Shown here one piece after another: positions 42,257-53,164 of a stretch of DNA of 64,000 bases. The translations under genes and the position numbers were made by a program. This DNA is from Dermacentor variabilis (lineage: Eukaryota > Arthropoda > Arachnida > Ixodida > Ixodidae), in contig NC_134568.1 in NCBI RefSeq assembly GCF_050947875.1, positions 265,575,815 to 265,639,814 of the forward strand, given 5' to 3'. Within the stretch, counting starts at the first letter, position 1. Each line of letters starts with the position of its first letter. The notes under the pieces are model-generated. The model did not search any database. It was given only the letters and a program-made list of their open reading frames with translations, and was not told the DNA's origin.

Positions 42257-43460
42257 ATTAAAGCGAAGCTTTCTTTTCTTCCTTTGACTTTCCCACTGCT
42301 GCTGCTACTGCTGCTGCTGTGGGCTGCTGCTGTTGCGTACACTGCGTAGGGGGGGGGGGGGGAGGCAGAGCATGTATATATATGACAGGCGTGAGTAAGA
42401 GAGCAAAGGCGACAGGAGAAACTCATTTTCACCCCACCACGTCGAATGTGCACAATGCCCTCTGGAGCTCCCTGGCTGTTGCCACATTAGCCACTTGACA
42501 GCTGTCATTATCCGTGACTCCCCTCAGAAGCATTGCAGAAACTGCAGCGCTTCCCTTTCTACTAATGTGCGAGGCCAGAGGGGATGCAGATAGAGCTGTA
42601 GAGAGGAGGAGAGGGAGGAGAAGAGGCAGTTATCATACAAGAAAGGGGCGGGGAGGTGACGTTAGAAGGCAAGGAAACCCCACTACTACACAACAGCGGT
42701 TGCAGGGAAACAGGATAAGCTTAAGTTCAAGGTACAGTGCAGTATGTTCCTGCTATTTCTGAAAAATAAACGCCGTGCAAATATGTCAAGCGGGCAACTT
42801 ACGCAGGGTGTGCTGAAGCAGAGCTGCATTAATTAAAGCGCACTGCAGGGTCCAGGAGACACTACGGAAGCGGTCGACCGTCAACTCAACACTTCTGTGC
42901 CCGCCAATTAGCTTTGCAGCTATGGCATTGCTAGAGGTCATGGATTTGATCCCAATCGCGGAAGCCACATTTCGACGGGTCCGAAATAGAAAATGCACGT
43001 GCACTTAGATTTTGGGACATGTTAAAGTATGTCACGGTGTCAAAATTAATCCGGTGTCCGCTACTACGGTTTGCCTCATAATCCGAGTGTGGTTTTGGCA
43101 CGTACAACCCTATAATCCAATTCAAGTTTAATACTTCTGCCACAATGTGATGTGCCGTATGAGGAAATGACAACGCTCAACCCTTTCGGAGGTTATAAAA
43201 GATGGCGTACAACAACGCCTCAAGCAAACACCTCTCCCTGTGTTTTCTGTGTACTACGCAGACAAACAGCAGTGGTGCATGCAAGGTAACATTTAACATC
43301 AACTCACCACCCTTGTGTTAGCCTAAAGGTTGAAGAAAAGCTTTAGCCGTCAATATCACTGCTAATTATCGTCACTCAAAGCATGCAGCACGGAAAGCTT
43401 CGCTTACATCGATTCCCACAGTACATAGGATCTGCATAATGTTTTCTCTTAATGTCAATT
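42257..43460 (-). mobile_element. 1.1-kb dispersed repeat, copy 2, inserted in the RTE LINE
   Basis: It is collinear, in reverse orientation, with 3890-5055 and carries GCGAAGCTTTC near 42262 and its complement near 43400. It includes a poly-G run (42350-42362) and CTG repeats (42297-42335). The RTE reads into it on one side and out on the other, so it arrived after the LINE. Confidence 0.65.
42858..43130 (+). mobile_element. SINE-like segment inside copy 2 of the 1.1-kb repeat
   Basis: It matches the minus strand of 4223-4500: head 'gacactacggaagcgg...cacttctg', tRNA-like centre ending 'ggatttgatccc', and body 'cacatttcgacgggtccgaaat' through 'ttttggcacgtacaaccc'. Both copies of the larger repeat contain it at the same place, so it was part of the ancestral unit. 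Confidence 0.6.
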
Positions 43461-46055
43461 AGAATATCGATCGGCTATTCTGGTTTGCTCTCCGATCCAC
43501 ACCGCTCTCTTCCTGTCCCTTAAAATTACACCTAACATTCTTTGTTTCATTGCTTTGTGTGGTCCTTAACTTGTTCTTGAGCTTCTTTGTCAACCTCCAA
43601 GTTGTGCCCCATACGTTAACACCGAAAGGATCCGTTAATTGTACACTTTTCAATGATGGTGGTGAGCTACCAGTCAGGATCTGGCATTGTCAGCCATATG
43701 CACTCCAACCCATTTTTAGTCTTGTGTAAATTTCCTTCTCATGATCAGGGTCCCCTGTGAGTAATTGACCTAGGTAAATGTATGCCTTTGCAGACTCTGT
43801 AGACTGACTGGCCATCCTGAACTCTTGTTCCCTTGCCAGGCATTATCTTTGTCTTCTGCATGTTAATCTTCAGCCCCACTCTTACGCTTTCTCTGTTAAG
43901 GTCCTCAATCATTTTTTGTAACTCGTCTGCATTGTTGCTGAATAGAACAATGTCATCTGCAAACTGAAGGTTGCCGAGATATTTTCCATTGATCCTCACA
44001 CCGAAGCCTTCCCAGTTTAATAGCTTGAATGCTTCTAAGCATGCAGGGAATAGCATTGGAGAGATTGTGTCTCCTTGCCTGACCCTTTTCTTTATAGGTA
44101 TCTTTCTACCTTTATTGTTGAGAATCAGGGTAGCTGGGGAATCTTTGTAGATATTTTGCAAGATATTCACGTAAGCCTCCTGTACTTCTTAATTATGTAA
44201 TGGCTCTATGATTGCTGGTATTTCTAATGAATCAAATGCCTTTTCATAATCTATGAAAGCCATACAGGGAGGTTGATCTTACTCTGCAGATTTCTCGCTT
44301 ACCTGATTGATGACATGGATGTGATCCATTGTAGAGTATCCCTTCCTGAAGCCTACCTGTTCTCTTGTTTGACTGGAGTATTGCCCTTATTCTGTTGGAA
44401 ATTATCTTGGTGAATATGTTATACAATACTGGAAGTAAACTAATGGGCCTATAATTTTTCGATTCTTTAACGCCTTCCTTTTTGTGGATTAGTATAACGT
44501 TGGCTTTCTTCCAATTCTCTGGAACCCTTGAAGTCATGAGACATTTCGTATAAAGGGCCGCAAGCTTTTCAAGTATGGTATCTCCTCCATCTTTGATTAA
44601 ATCGACTGTTATTCCATCTTCACGTGATGCTTTTCCCTGTTTCATGTCTTGTAAGGCCCTTCTAACTTCATCGCTAGTTATAGAAGGAGCCTCTGTATCC
44701 TGTTCATTACTACTACGAATGGAGGTAGCGGGGCTGCCCTGGGTACTGTACAGGTCAGTATAAAACTCTTCTGCTGATTTTACTATATCATCGAAATTGC
44801 TGATGATATTACCCTGCTAATTTTTCAGTGCATACCTCTTGGCTTGTACTATGCCAAGTTTTCTTCTCACTGTTTACATACTGCATCCATTTTTTATTGC
44901 TTCCACAGTCTTTCTCTCGTTATAATTTTGAATATCCCTTACTTTCTCCTTGTTGATCAGTTTTGACAGTTCTGCAAATTCTATCTGATCTCTTGAGTTG
45001 GACACTTTCATTCTTTGTCGCTTTATGAGATCCTTCGTTACTTGGGAGAACTTACCAATTGGTAGCCTTGGTGCCTTACCTCCTACTTTAATTGCTGCTT
45101 CTGAAGCCAGTCTAGTTATGGTTTCAATCATCACCTCTATGTCATCTTAATCCCTCTGTTCTAAAGCTGAATATTTGTTTGCAAGCATCAGCCTGAATTG
45201 CTCTGGTTTTACCCTTATTGTGTCTAGGTTGGCCTGTTTCCTCTTGACTCTTTCTCTCTTCATATTGAGGTAAATCCCAGACCTTACTAACTTATGATCA
45301 CTGCACTTTATCCTACCTAATATAATACTTCTACATCCTACAATGTGCTGGGATCGGTAGAAAGTATGAAATCTATTTCATTTCTTGTTTCTCCATTAAT
45401 GCTTTTCCAGGTCCACTTTAGGTATTCATTTTTCGCAGCTTATTCCTCAGAGCAAAAGAAAGAAATGCTGGTAGAATTTGTTGAGTTTATTCCTTTTAAC
45501 AAATTTTACCAGCATCTCTCCTCTAGTGTACCTAGAAGCGATGCCGTAGTTGTCAACTGCTTGTTCACTAGCCTGGTTTTTTCCCATTTTTGTATTGAAG
45601 TCGCCCATGACTACAGTATACTGAGTTTTCACTTTTTTCGTCACTAATTCCACATCTTCATAGAACTGTTCTATTTCTTCATCATCATGAGTGGAGGTTG
45701 CGGCGTAGGTTTGTACTACCTTTATTCTATACCTCCTATTTAGCTTTATTACAACTACTACTATGCTCTCATTAATGCTGTAGAACTTGTTAATGTTGTC
45801 CGCTATGTCCTTATGGATTCAGAATCCTATTCCATATTGCTGCTTATCTGGAAGTCCTCTATAGCAGAGGGCGTGGCCGTTATTCAGCACCATAATAAGC
45901 CGCACCAGTTATAACCATAATAAGCCGCACCAGTTATAACCTCACTAAAGCCAATACTATCCCATATAATGCCTAATAGTTCCTCAAAGAATGCTGCTAA
46001 GCTAGCTTATGCAAGTGATTTTATAGCTTTGCACCATCATTCATATAGTATTAAT

Positions 46056-46664
46056 AAACGAGAAAAAAGGGGGTTAACCGAGGGGCCCGATTTTTATTAG
46101 TAATATCATGAGAAGCCAACAAACACTGACACCAAGGACAACATAGGGGAAATTAGTTGTGCTTAATAAATTGAATGAAGAAACGATAAATAATGGAAAT
46201 TAAAGTGGATGAAAAAACAACTTGCCGCAGGTGGGAACCGAACCCACAACCTTCGCATTTCGCGGTCTCGAATCCGGCAACATTGATGCCTTCAGGTAGC
46301 ATATGTGGGTTTATTGACCAGTTGCCTTCACCCAAAAAGATCACGTTCTCGTGATGCCTGCGGCAACAAGGACGTTCCACGTCCGCCGCCAAGGTCTGTG
46401 AGTGGTGGCGCTGGCTAACACTCCCAGGGTTTACTAGTACACATAAATACCCAACAAAGTGGATGGGGAAACAGCGCCGCGGTAGCTCAATTGGTAGAGC
46501 ATCGCACGCGAAATGCAAAGGTTGTGGGTTCGGTTCCCACCTGCAGCAAGTTGTTTTTTCATCCACTTTAATTTCCATTATTTATCGTTTCTTCATTCCA
46601 TTTATTAAGCACAACTAATTTCCCCTATGTTGTCCTTGGTGTCAGTGTTTGTTGGCTTCTCATG
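46056..46664 (+). mobile_element. Full tRNA-like foldback retroposon, 609 bp, 13-bp target duplication
   Basis: ATATAGTATTAAT flanks it exactly (46043-46055 and 46665-46677). It begins AAACGAGA. The left arm (46090-46265) and right arm (46500-46664) are inverse complements over about 150 bp, including the 3' half of a tRNA-like sequence. Between them is a 200-bp middle ('gtctcgaatc...' to 'caaagtggatgg') and a complete 73-nt tRNA-like unit. No protein is encoded, and no poly(A) tail is present. Confidence 0.82.
46476..46548 (+). repeat. tRNA-like unit in foldback retroposon (CGA anticodon position)
   Basis: The sequence folds as a near-perfect cloverleaf: acceptor GCCGCGG, D arm GCTC/GAGC, anticodon stem TCGCA with loop CGCGAAA, a short variable loop, and T arm GTGGG-TTCGGTT-CCCAC. 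The base at position 33 is G rather than T, and the variable loop is short. It is therefore not a genuine tRNA-Ser gene despite the CGA anticodon. One acceptor pair is broken here (CTGCAGC). Confidence 0.65.
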
Positions 46665-46706
46665 ATATAGTATTAATTTGTGATAAAACTTGGTCAGAGC
46701 TTACTT

Positions 46707-47230
46707 AAAAGGACACTAAAGAAAAATAAGTTGAGGTAACTCGATAGCTTATCTGTCTTGAAGTATCGTCATTTTCTGAACTCCAATATACAACTTAGTT
46801 GTATAGAAAACTGCCACCGAACGTTCAGCTGCCGCTCCTTAATTTGACTAGCCTGAGCCAAAACTGAGGCCCTAATGTAATCTCCACATCACCACCTCTG
46901 CCTCTATCTGTGAATCAGCCACTCAACTTGCGTTGGTGGTGTTTCTCAAAACTGCCCGCCTCCTGCCTCGGCTCGTCTCTCGGCTGGCGTACGGTGCCAG
47001 CTACCCAGTGCCCTGACATCACACCGCATGTTACACGAGAGAGGTAGCATGTTCCACAACAGGTGGCACCACTCTGATCTTTATTTTTTGCAATTTTCTC
47101 GCTTACAAATGTTCTGTTCTTGTTTGAGTGAAGAATTCATTATTGCACAAAATTAGCCTTTCAATCTAGGTCGACATAATATTTTATTGTCTCTAAGTAG
47201 CATTCAATATCTAAAGTGTCCCTCTTCAAA
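46707..47230. mobile_element. MITE with AGGACACTAAAG-type inverted ends
   Basis: The left end 'aaaaggacactaaag' and the right end 'ctaaagtgtccctctt' are inverse complements. The interior (about 500 bp) is non-coding. Confidence 0.55.
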
Positions 47231-47642
47231 TATTGCTGACAAACATGCTTCCACCAGAATTCGTTTTGGAAAACATATTCCAGAAATGAGGAAAAGGGTA
47301 AAACTGTCAAATCATAGATTATTTGGTGCCTCGCCTGCTTGATACATGACCATTAAGCAGTTGCTGCTTCAAAGGACATCCGCAGGAAGTGCACTCGTGG
47401 TGCGTCTGCCTTGGGTAAGGATTATTTTTTAAATATAGGTGCGTGAATCATCATACATGTAAAATGGCAGCTTCATGTTTAATTTTTCTAATGCTCCTGT
47501 GTATTGTTTTCTGTAGACTTCACAAAGTCCCGTAATGCATGTCATTTGAATGGCTGCAGGTGTGCTAAGCTAGTTGCCGCTAGCGAAAGCACAAAGCTAA
47601 CTGCAGATGCCTAAGGTTGGCATCTGAAGAAGCAAAGGAAAA

Positions 47643-47720
47643 AGAAGTGATTGTGGCCTAGTGGTTAGAACACCGGCCTGCTGCACTCAACAGCAGACGT
47701 TCGGTTCCACCATCGGTCAC
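47643..47720 (+). repeat. Degenerate tRNA-like sequence
   Basis: GTGGCCTAGTGGTTAGAACA resembles an A box and GTTCGGTTCCA a B box. The acceptor ends do not pair, and the anticodon loop lacks the usual T33. It is likely a SINE head. Confidence 0.4.
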
Positions 47721-47728
47721 ACCTTATA

Positions 47729-48180
47729 TTAACGCGATAGCGTTAAGGAGCTCGTGTCGCAGAAAAGCCGGTGTCCGCGGCGTTGGCCGTGAGCGATAAA
47801 TCACGGCAGGCACTTCATAAATAAAAAGCAACTTCCAAGATGGGCTGAGTGGGAATCGAACCAGGATCTCCGGAGTGTGAGACGGAGACGTTACCACTGA
47901 GCCACGAGTACGATGCTTCAAAGCGGTACAAAAGCGCCTCTAGTGAACGCGGTGTTGCCTTAGAAACTAGCTGTTTCTAAGGCTCAGGCGTGCGTCGCTT
48001 GCTCAGGCGCACATTTCGTTGTCGCGCCGAACGCTGCGTTGCTCGACGCTCACCGCGTCCGATGCGGGGCGCGTAGTCGCTGCGCCGTAGCCCATTGTCT
48101 TACACCCCTTGGCGGGTCGACGGGAACGCTGTCGCGTTCCACTCTTGAAGGCGAAGCTTAAGCGTCCTCCAATTTTTTTT
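47729..48180 (-). mobile_element. tRNA-headed tick repeat with CGATAGCG palindromic ends
   Basis: The minus strand reads CTCGTGGCTCAGTGGTAACG (A box), then GGTTCGATTCCCAC (B box), 'gaagttgctttttatttatgaagtgcc', and ends in the palindromic 'ttaacgctatcgcgttaa'. The far end carries the related 'gaacgctgtcgcgttcc'. It is GC-rich compared with the RBCK1 introns. Confidence 0.55.
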
Positions 48181-48956
48181 TTATTAAAATGAGGCGAGAC
48201 GGGAACCTACCTTCTGCAAAGTACCAAGAATGAGGCAAGTAATGCTTCACGTCAAAATATGCGCGGCAAGCCCAGCATCTCTATTGTGATGGCAATTATA
48301 CAGACGCTCCAGGCACATTTTGCTCTTGCTGTCCTGGATGAAGTCCAAATGCGAATAGAATTAGTGCTGCCCGTGCGCCGTACATGGAGAAAGTAAAAAA
48401 AAATTCGAGGACACCTAAGCACTTGTGAGTTGTGAATGCCAAAACATTAATGTCCATTTGAACACCGCTGAGCTGTCCGAGTTATACGCTGCGAGTAATG
48501 CACCATAGCAGTACGTGCTGTCCGAGCCAGCAAGCAGCAGCTGCCTGTGGTGCCAACAGCGCATACCACTCATGTCCTGCACAATGAGAGATCAAGGAAG
48601 CAGCAGCGGCCACTAAGGCCGGCAAGCATGCACAGCAGCTAGCCAAGTGGGAGTGAGAGAGAGAAAGAGATACGGACCGCGCGCCGGCTTCCAAAAGCTA
48701 GATGGCGGCACCCGCACGCGCGCTTCACACGACTGACTCGCCGACGACAATCCGTCTCGCCCCGTATCTGCTCCGTCGAGGCGCGCTGGTGACGTGGTGT
48801 CGCGGCGATGCCCTCTCCCCTCACACAAGACCGTTTCGCCCGCTCTGCGCCGTCGAGGTGCACTCGTGACGTGGCGTCGCAGCCAATTGGAATGTAGGTG
48901 CCGTTTCGCTGCTACAGACGCCAGCTTTTTCGCTCAATGGACTACTTGACGCTTTC

Positions 48957-49092
48957 GCATAAAAAGACTAGGAGGGAGCGCCATGGTGCCAATTTTGAAG
49001 CCTTAGATATAAACGAGACGGTCATGGAAAACAGGTCATAACCATGTAATAGGCTAGCTGCCTAACTTCATACTCCCTCCTAGTATTTTTCC
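48957..49092. repeat. Hairpin repeat (AGGAGGGAG arms)
   Basis: 'aaaaagactaggagggag' (48961-48978) and 'actccctcctagtattttt' (about 49070-49089) are inverse complements with one mismatch, about 90 bp apart. Confidence 0.65.
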
Positions 49093-49586
49093 TTCTTCCG
49101 TGGCGCCGTATGTTGGTGGTCACACTATGTGATACGGGTGCGAGCACAAGTGAAGGTGAGCTGAGAAGGATAGTGGCTTGATGCACGCCGCCTTCCCGCG
49201 CATCTAATTTTGGAGGTCACGTGATCGAGCACGTGCTGTCCACGGAGGAAGTGAGAACGCTATGCAGCTTACACATTAGCAAACGCCCCTGCGCCACCAA
49301 CGCAAGGACATCATGAAGGGAACGGCGAGGCAGCAGGCAAAGTGCACCGCAGCAAAACTTCCACGATACTTTGGGTGGAATCAGTGGGTGCAATCCCAAC
49401 GCTACTCTTACAACATTTGCACCCTTTGAGATGCATATTTGTCTCACAACGATAATCGCAACCTGCCTTGCTTGCATTTCTTTTCTTGAAAATGCTGTGC
49501 TCGCTACTTCCCTGGCGAGAATGCTATGTCATGCTGATAATGTGCATGCCATTCGTGACTTGGAAGTACTGGCCCCGCAGCGTTAA

Positions 49587-51161
49587 AGGGAAGCTGAAAG
49601 GTTTTCCAGAAAAAATGAGTGAACATCTGTACATAATGGTTTTCAACCCTCCGAATTCGAATATCGTATCGAAATTGAGCGAAAGAAAGCGCAAATATAT
49701 TATATTTCGACGAAGAGTGCAGCAGCGGACACGCCCAGCTCGCGCGTCTCGTTTCCGCCTGTGATTGGTCGGGCGCCTCGTGACGTCAACACTAGTGTTC
49801 GTCCGAACCGACCGCTGCCGCTACACATGAAGCGCGGTGCCAGGTAGTTTGGTGCTGTTTTTCTGAGACGGTAATGGAAAATTTAGAGAGACAGCGTTTT
49901 TCTGAGGAGTTCGGCGTTACTGCCTACATGTACGAGCCGATTGCGAAGAGCCGGCCTCTCGAAGAAGCAAACGATGCTGGTGCGAGCAATGCTTTCGACG
50001 CGAACGAAAGCGAAGTCTTGGGATCTCCTCGTGTTGGAAATGCTCTTTGGTGAGTATGTTTTTTGCAAAGCGATCTAGTGATCTCGCCGATCTTTCGCCG
50101 ATCTAGTGAGCTCGTTTCCGGTCAAACAACTGTAGTGTTGTGTTCCTGCATGCCTCCTCGTGGAACGTAAGCGGGGATGCGATCGTCGGCATTTGTGCGC
50201 TGTACAAAGCTGTCGGCAATCTACAAAAACGGTTTAAACGCGTGAAAGGCTTCCCGGTTCACGCAGTACGTGTAGTGACCTTCATCTGTGCGCCATCCGC
50301 ACACTACTCGTAACCGAAGTCGTGAAGGCGGCGAATTCCGTCGGCTACGTGAGACGGTCGGTTTCTCGCTGTGCGCGAGAGAAGGGAGGAGCGTAGCGTC
50401 CTGGCGTGCGCCGGCTTTCCAGCACATGCAAACTCTACATTTGCACTATGTTATGGTAAATGCATGCAGGCTGTTTTACAACACACGTGCAAATTGAAAA
50501 TTCGCGGCGCTTTGCGACGAAACCTGCGTCAAGGGCGGGAGATAAACATGCACCTTCCGTTCAGCGTGCTAACACGAAGGAGCTCGCAGTAAATCAAAAT
50601 CCAGGTTTGGGCGAGCTCGTGTATTCATAAGGCCTTCCAACACCAGTTATCATCAGTCAGTCCGCACTCGTGCCGTCTTTGTTTCCGTTGCTCCGATCTT
50701 TTCGCGCTGCGTTTAGAAAGCCTGCTATTGGCAAGTAGTCCTCTCCCATTCTGTGGCCATATACAGCAACTGCGCAGGCCGAATTGCAGGGCTGGCCGTA
50801 TACTACCACGTATATACATACACGCAGACGTACCAACAAAGGAATACAGGGTCGATCGAAGCAAATTACGATGGCACGCACGCAGAAACAAGCACGGTCA
50901 GGCACGGTCGCGGAGGCTGCGAAGGAATGGAACACTAGTGTTGACGTCACAACACCGCGGTATCCGGTCTCCGCTCGCATCGTCAGCGTCAGCAGCAGCG
51001 CGCGGCATTCGACGGGGGGCGGAGCTACAGCGCAATTTTAACCGACGACTACGCCGCTCCTAATTGAAAAAAACCCCCCAAATTTTACCTACATGGTTTA
51101 TAAGGTTCCCGCATCCGTATATGAGCGTCTTATTGAATTCGACAGACTCTTCAGCTTCCCT
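49587..51161 (+). mobile_element. Inverted-repeat-bounded unit carrying a P2X7C-like first exon
   Basis: A perfect 12-bp inverted pair, AGGGAAGCTGAA (49587-49598) and TTCAGCTTCCCT (51150-51161), bounds the unit. A perfect 21-bp inverted pair lies inside (49780-49800 and 50930-50950, core AACACTAGTGTT). The enclosed 1.1 kb is GC-rich and includes the exon at 49874-50049. No transposase is seen. Confidence 0.5.
49874..50049 (+). CDS. First exon of a P2X7-C-terminal-domain-like protein
   Basis: An ATG at 49874 opens 58 codons that end in TG just before a GTGAGT donor at 50050. The peptide starts MENLERQRFSEEFGV, then YMYEP, then an acidic stretch, and ends SPRVGNAL with a split Trp/Cys codon. 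In arthropods, stand-alone proteins with the P2X7 receptor C-terminal (ballast-like) domain often begin with a short Tyr-x-(Tyr/Phe)-Glu-Pro motif and an acidic run, then RxGNxxWCxC at the start of the zinc-binding domain, which fits this border. No following exon is found in the next 14 kb, so the copy is partial or its remaining exons lie outside the window. A CCAAT-like box (reverse complement, 'gattgg') lies about 115 bp upstream. Confidence 0.5.
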
Positions 51162-51740
51162 GGAAATGTGGGCAAGATAGATGCAAGACAGACAACAATT
51201 ATTGTTGTGGGACAAGATACGCCCCAAAGGGTGCTTTTAAGGAGTGCACTTCAAAAGTATTCCTGAACCATTCCTGAATGCCAAAATGAGCCCCAAGTTC
51301 TGTGTCAGCATTGCTCCCGAGCATTCAAGTTTCTCGGTGATGTTGGCTAAAAATGTGAAATGAGTGCACAAGTATGCTTAGTTACCTTCAAGTGTACCGT
51401 CGCGTATAAATGTTTGAGCCCTTCTCACACCGATTCTCTTGTCTTCCGCAAAGCTCTTAATGTAGTAGTAGCCTTTACAACGGCAAAATGTTCGTGGTAT
51501 TAATCGGCTGCCTTCAGCCAAGCCCCCCAGCGGGTGATAACATTATGGACAAAATGAAGCTGGGCCAAAACAGGGAGACATGTATTATTAGGCTCTGAAT
51601 ATCCTAAAATGTTTGCTAATATATCTTAAACCGGCACGATAATGTTGCAAAGAAATAGCATTATGCCTCCTTTCCGGGTAGTCATGTATGCCATGCATGT
51701 CATGTCATGTACACGTCATTCTCGTCATGTCATGTTATGT

Positions 51741-51746
51741 TATATA

Positions 51747-51810
<64 letters not shown>
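51741..51810. repeat. (TA)n microsatellite at LINE 5' break
   Basis: About 30 TA units directly before the LINE fragment at 51811. Confidence 0.9.
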
Positions 51811-51813
<3 letters not shown>

Positions 51814-53070
51814 GCCTCTAGCGAACAACGCACAGCTGCCTCCTCCCCAGAGACCAACCACCCATGCCCATCACCACAGAGCTGCCCGGCGTTTGCAAAC
51901 GGCGCTCCCCGACTTGTGCCTTTCAGCAGACGGCTGCCTCCCTCCTGCATGAGGACCACGGAGGACACCTGCAGGTCTACGTTGACGGCTCGGTGATGCC
52001 GGACACGGGCTCGTCGACGGCGGCCTGCGTGGTGGCCGCCTTGCGAAAGAGCAGGCAGTGTCGCCTCCCCGACCATGCGACGTCAACAGCGGCAGAGGTA
52101 GCAGGCCTCCACCTGCCTGTGGACTTGCTCGCGGAGGAGCTGCCAGCGACCCCAGTGACCATCTACTGCGACTCCAAGGCGGAATTTCTCAGCCTGCAGA
52201 GGCCAGAAAGGGCCAGCCTTGGAGTCGCCCTGCTCCAGGAGGCGGGCTGCCCGGTGTCCCGGCACTGGCTTCCAGCCCACGTAGGGATACCGGTCAACAA
52301 GGAAGCTGATGCACTGGTAAAGCATGCCCACCACTACATGGTCCCGCGCCCAGCCTGGCAGTGACAGCCAATGACTTCACAAGTCATTCTGCTGGCTTGC
52401 CATCCGGACAAGCAGATATCCTTGGGCCACCCTCCGCGACCACTTCCACAGCGCGGCCTTTCACGCAGGGAGACCTCCCTCCTGCTGCGACTGAGGATTG
52501 GCTGCTGTTGGACGGGTGCTCGCCGCCACCGGCACGGCCTCGTCGCCTCTCCAGCCTGCGCCTACTGTGGGGAGCCCGAGAACCTAGAGCACCTCCTGGT
52601 GGCCTGCCCTCCTTACCTATAGCAGCGTGGCCGCCTCCTACAGGATTTCTGACGCCTGGGGCTTCCTTCTGCACGGCAGGAAAACATCCTCTTCCCTGGT
52701 CGCAACGCACTACCAGCCCTCCTAAGTGTCGTCGAGTACTTCGACTCGTCGGGGCTCTCGGCGAGAATCTAGGATTTTCTGCAAAGACGGATAGCCTCAC
52801 GGCTATCCAAACCACTCTAGCCTATTCGACCTGCCCCAACCATCTGGCTCCTGCTGGATCACCGCCCCCTGGCCTTTCACCAGATTACCATTCCTGCCGG
52901 ACCCACTAGGCCCTTCCTCCCGGTCTGCTCAGCCGCTGCCACGGCGACACTTTAACCCCATACTCTCCCATCTCCTTTGCTCCCACTATCTTCCCCCACC
53001 CCTGTTGGCGCTGAACCGTGCTCCCGCAAGGGCTGCCGAAAATAGCGTCAACCTTTCCTTTTCCCTTCAA
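51811..53070 (+). mobile_element. I-type LINE 3' part with RNase H and zinc-knuckle region
   Basis: The frame 51864-52364 carries an RNase H domain: LQVYVDGSVMPDTGSSTAAC, then STAAEVAGLHL, IYCDSKAEFLSLQ and WLPAHVGIPVNKEADALVKH. After a frameshift near 52370, the next frame has GLSRRETSLLLRLRIGCCW and CAYCGEPENLEHLLVACPP, a Cys/His knuckle typical of the C-terminus. Stops follow, then a 3' untranslated part to about 53070. It is 5'-truncated at the TA repeat. Confidence 0.85.
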
Positions 53071-53164
53071 GAACCACTTCTCTCTCAGTGCTTTCAAGCC
53101 ACTGCAGTCTGCATGAGAGATCCTTAGTTTCCTTGGATTATGCTCGTATTTTCGCCGATTTGTT

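Larger units (their letters stand above)
42008..45960 (-). mobile_element. RTE-clade LINE, truncated and split by a repeat insertion
   Basis: Minus-strand fragments appear in order. An endonuclease piece (YTVVMGDFNTKMGKN) lies at 45450-45650. A middle region at 44870-45134 follows. Reverse transcriptase comes next, with KKANVILIHKKEGVKESKNY and RPISLLPVLYNIFTKIISNR at 44400-44560, then RQGDTISPMLFPACLEAFKL and YLGNLQFADDIVLFS at 43900-44080. A C-terminal WGTTWRLTKKLKNKLRTTQ follows near 43600. The 3' end ('gcaggccatgtaatg', then 'ctgcagtggacataaaatagg') resumes at 42245-42008, beyond the 1.1-kb repeat at 42257-43460. Stops and frameshifts make it inactive. Confidence 0.85.

Noticed and set aside
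47643..47720. Functional tRNA gene
   Set aside because: Acceptor stem does not pair and the anticodon loop lacks T33; treated as a SINE head.
52361..52909. 182-codon plus frame and 143-codon minus frame
   Set aside because: They are shadow frames of the LINE C-terminal region, whose real frame holds the Cys/His knuckle.
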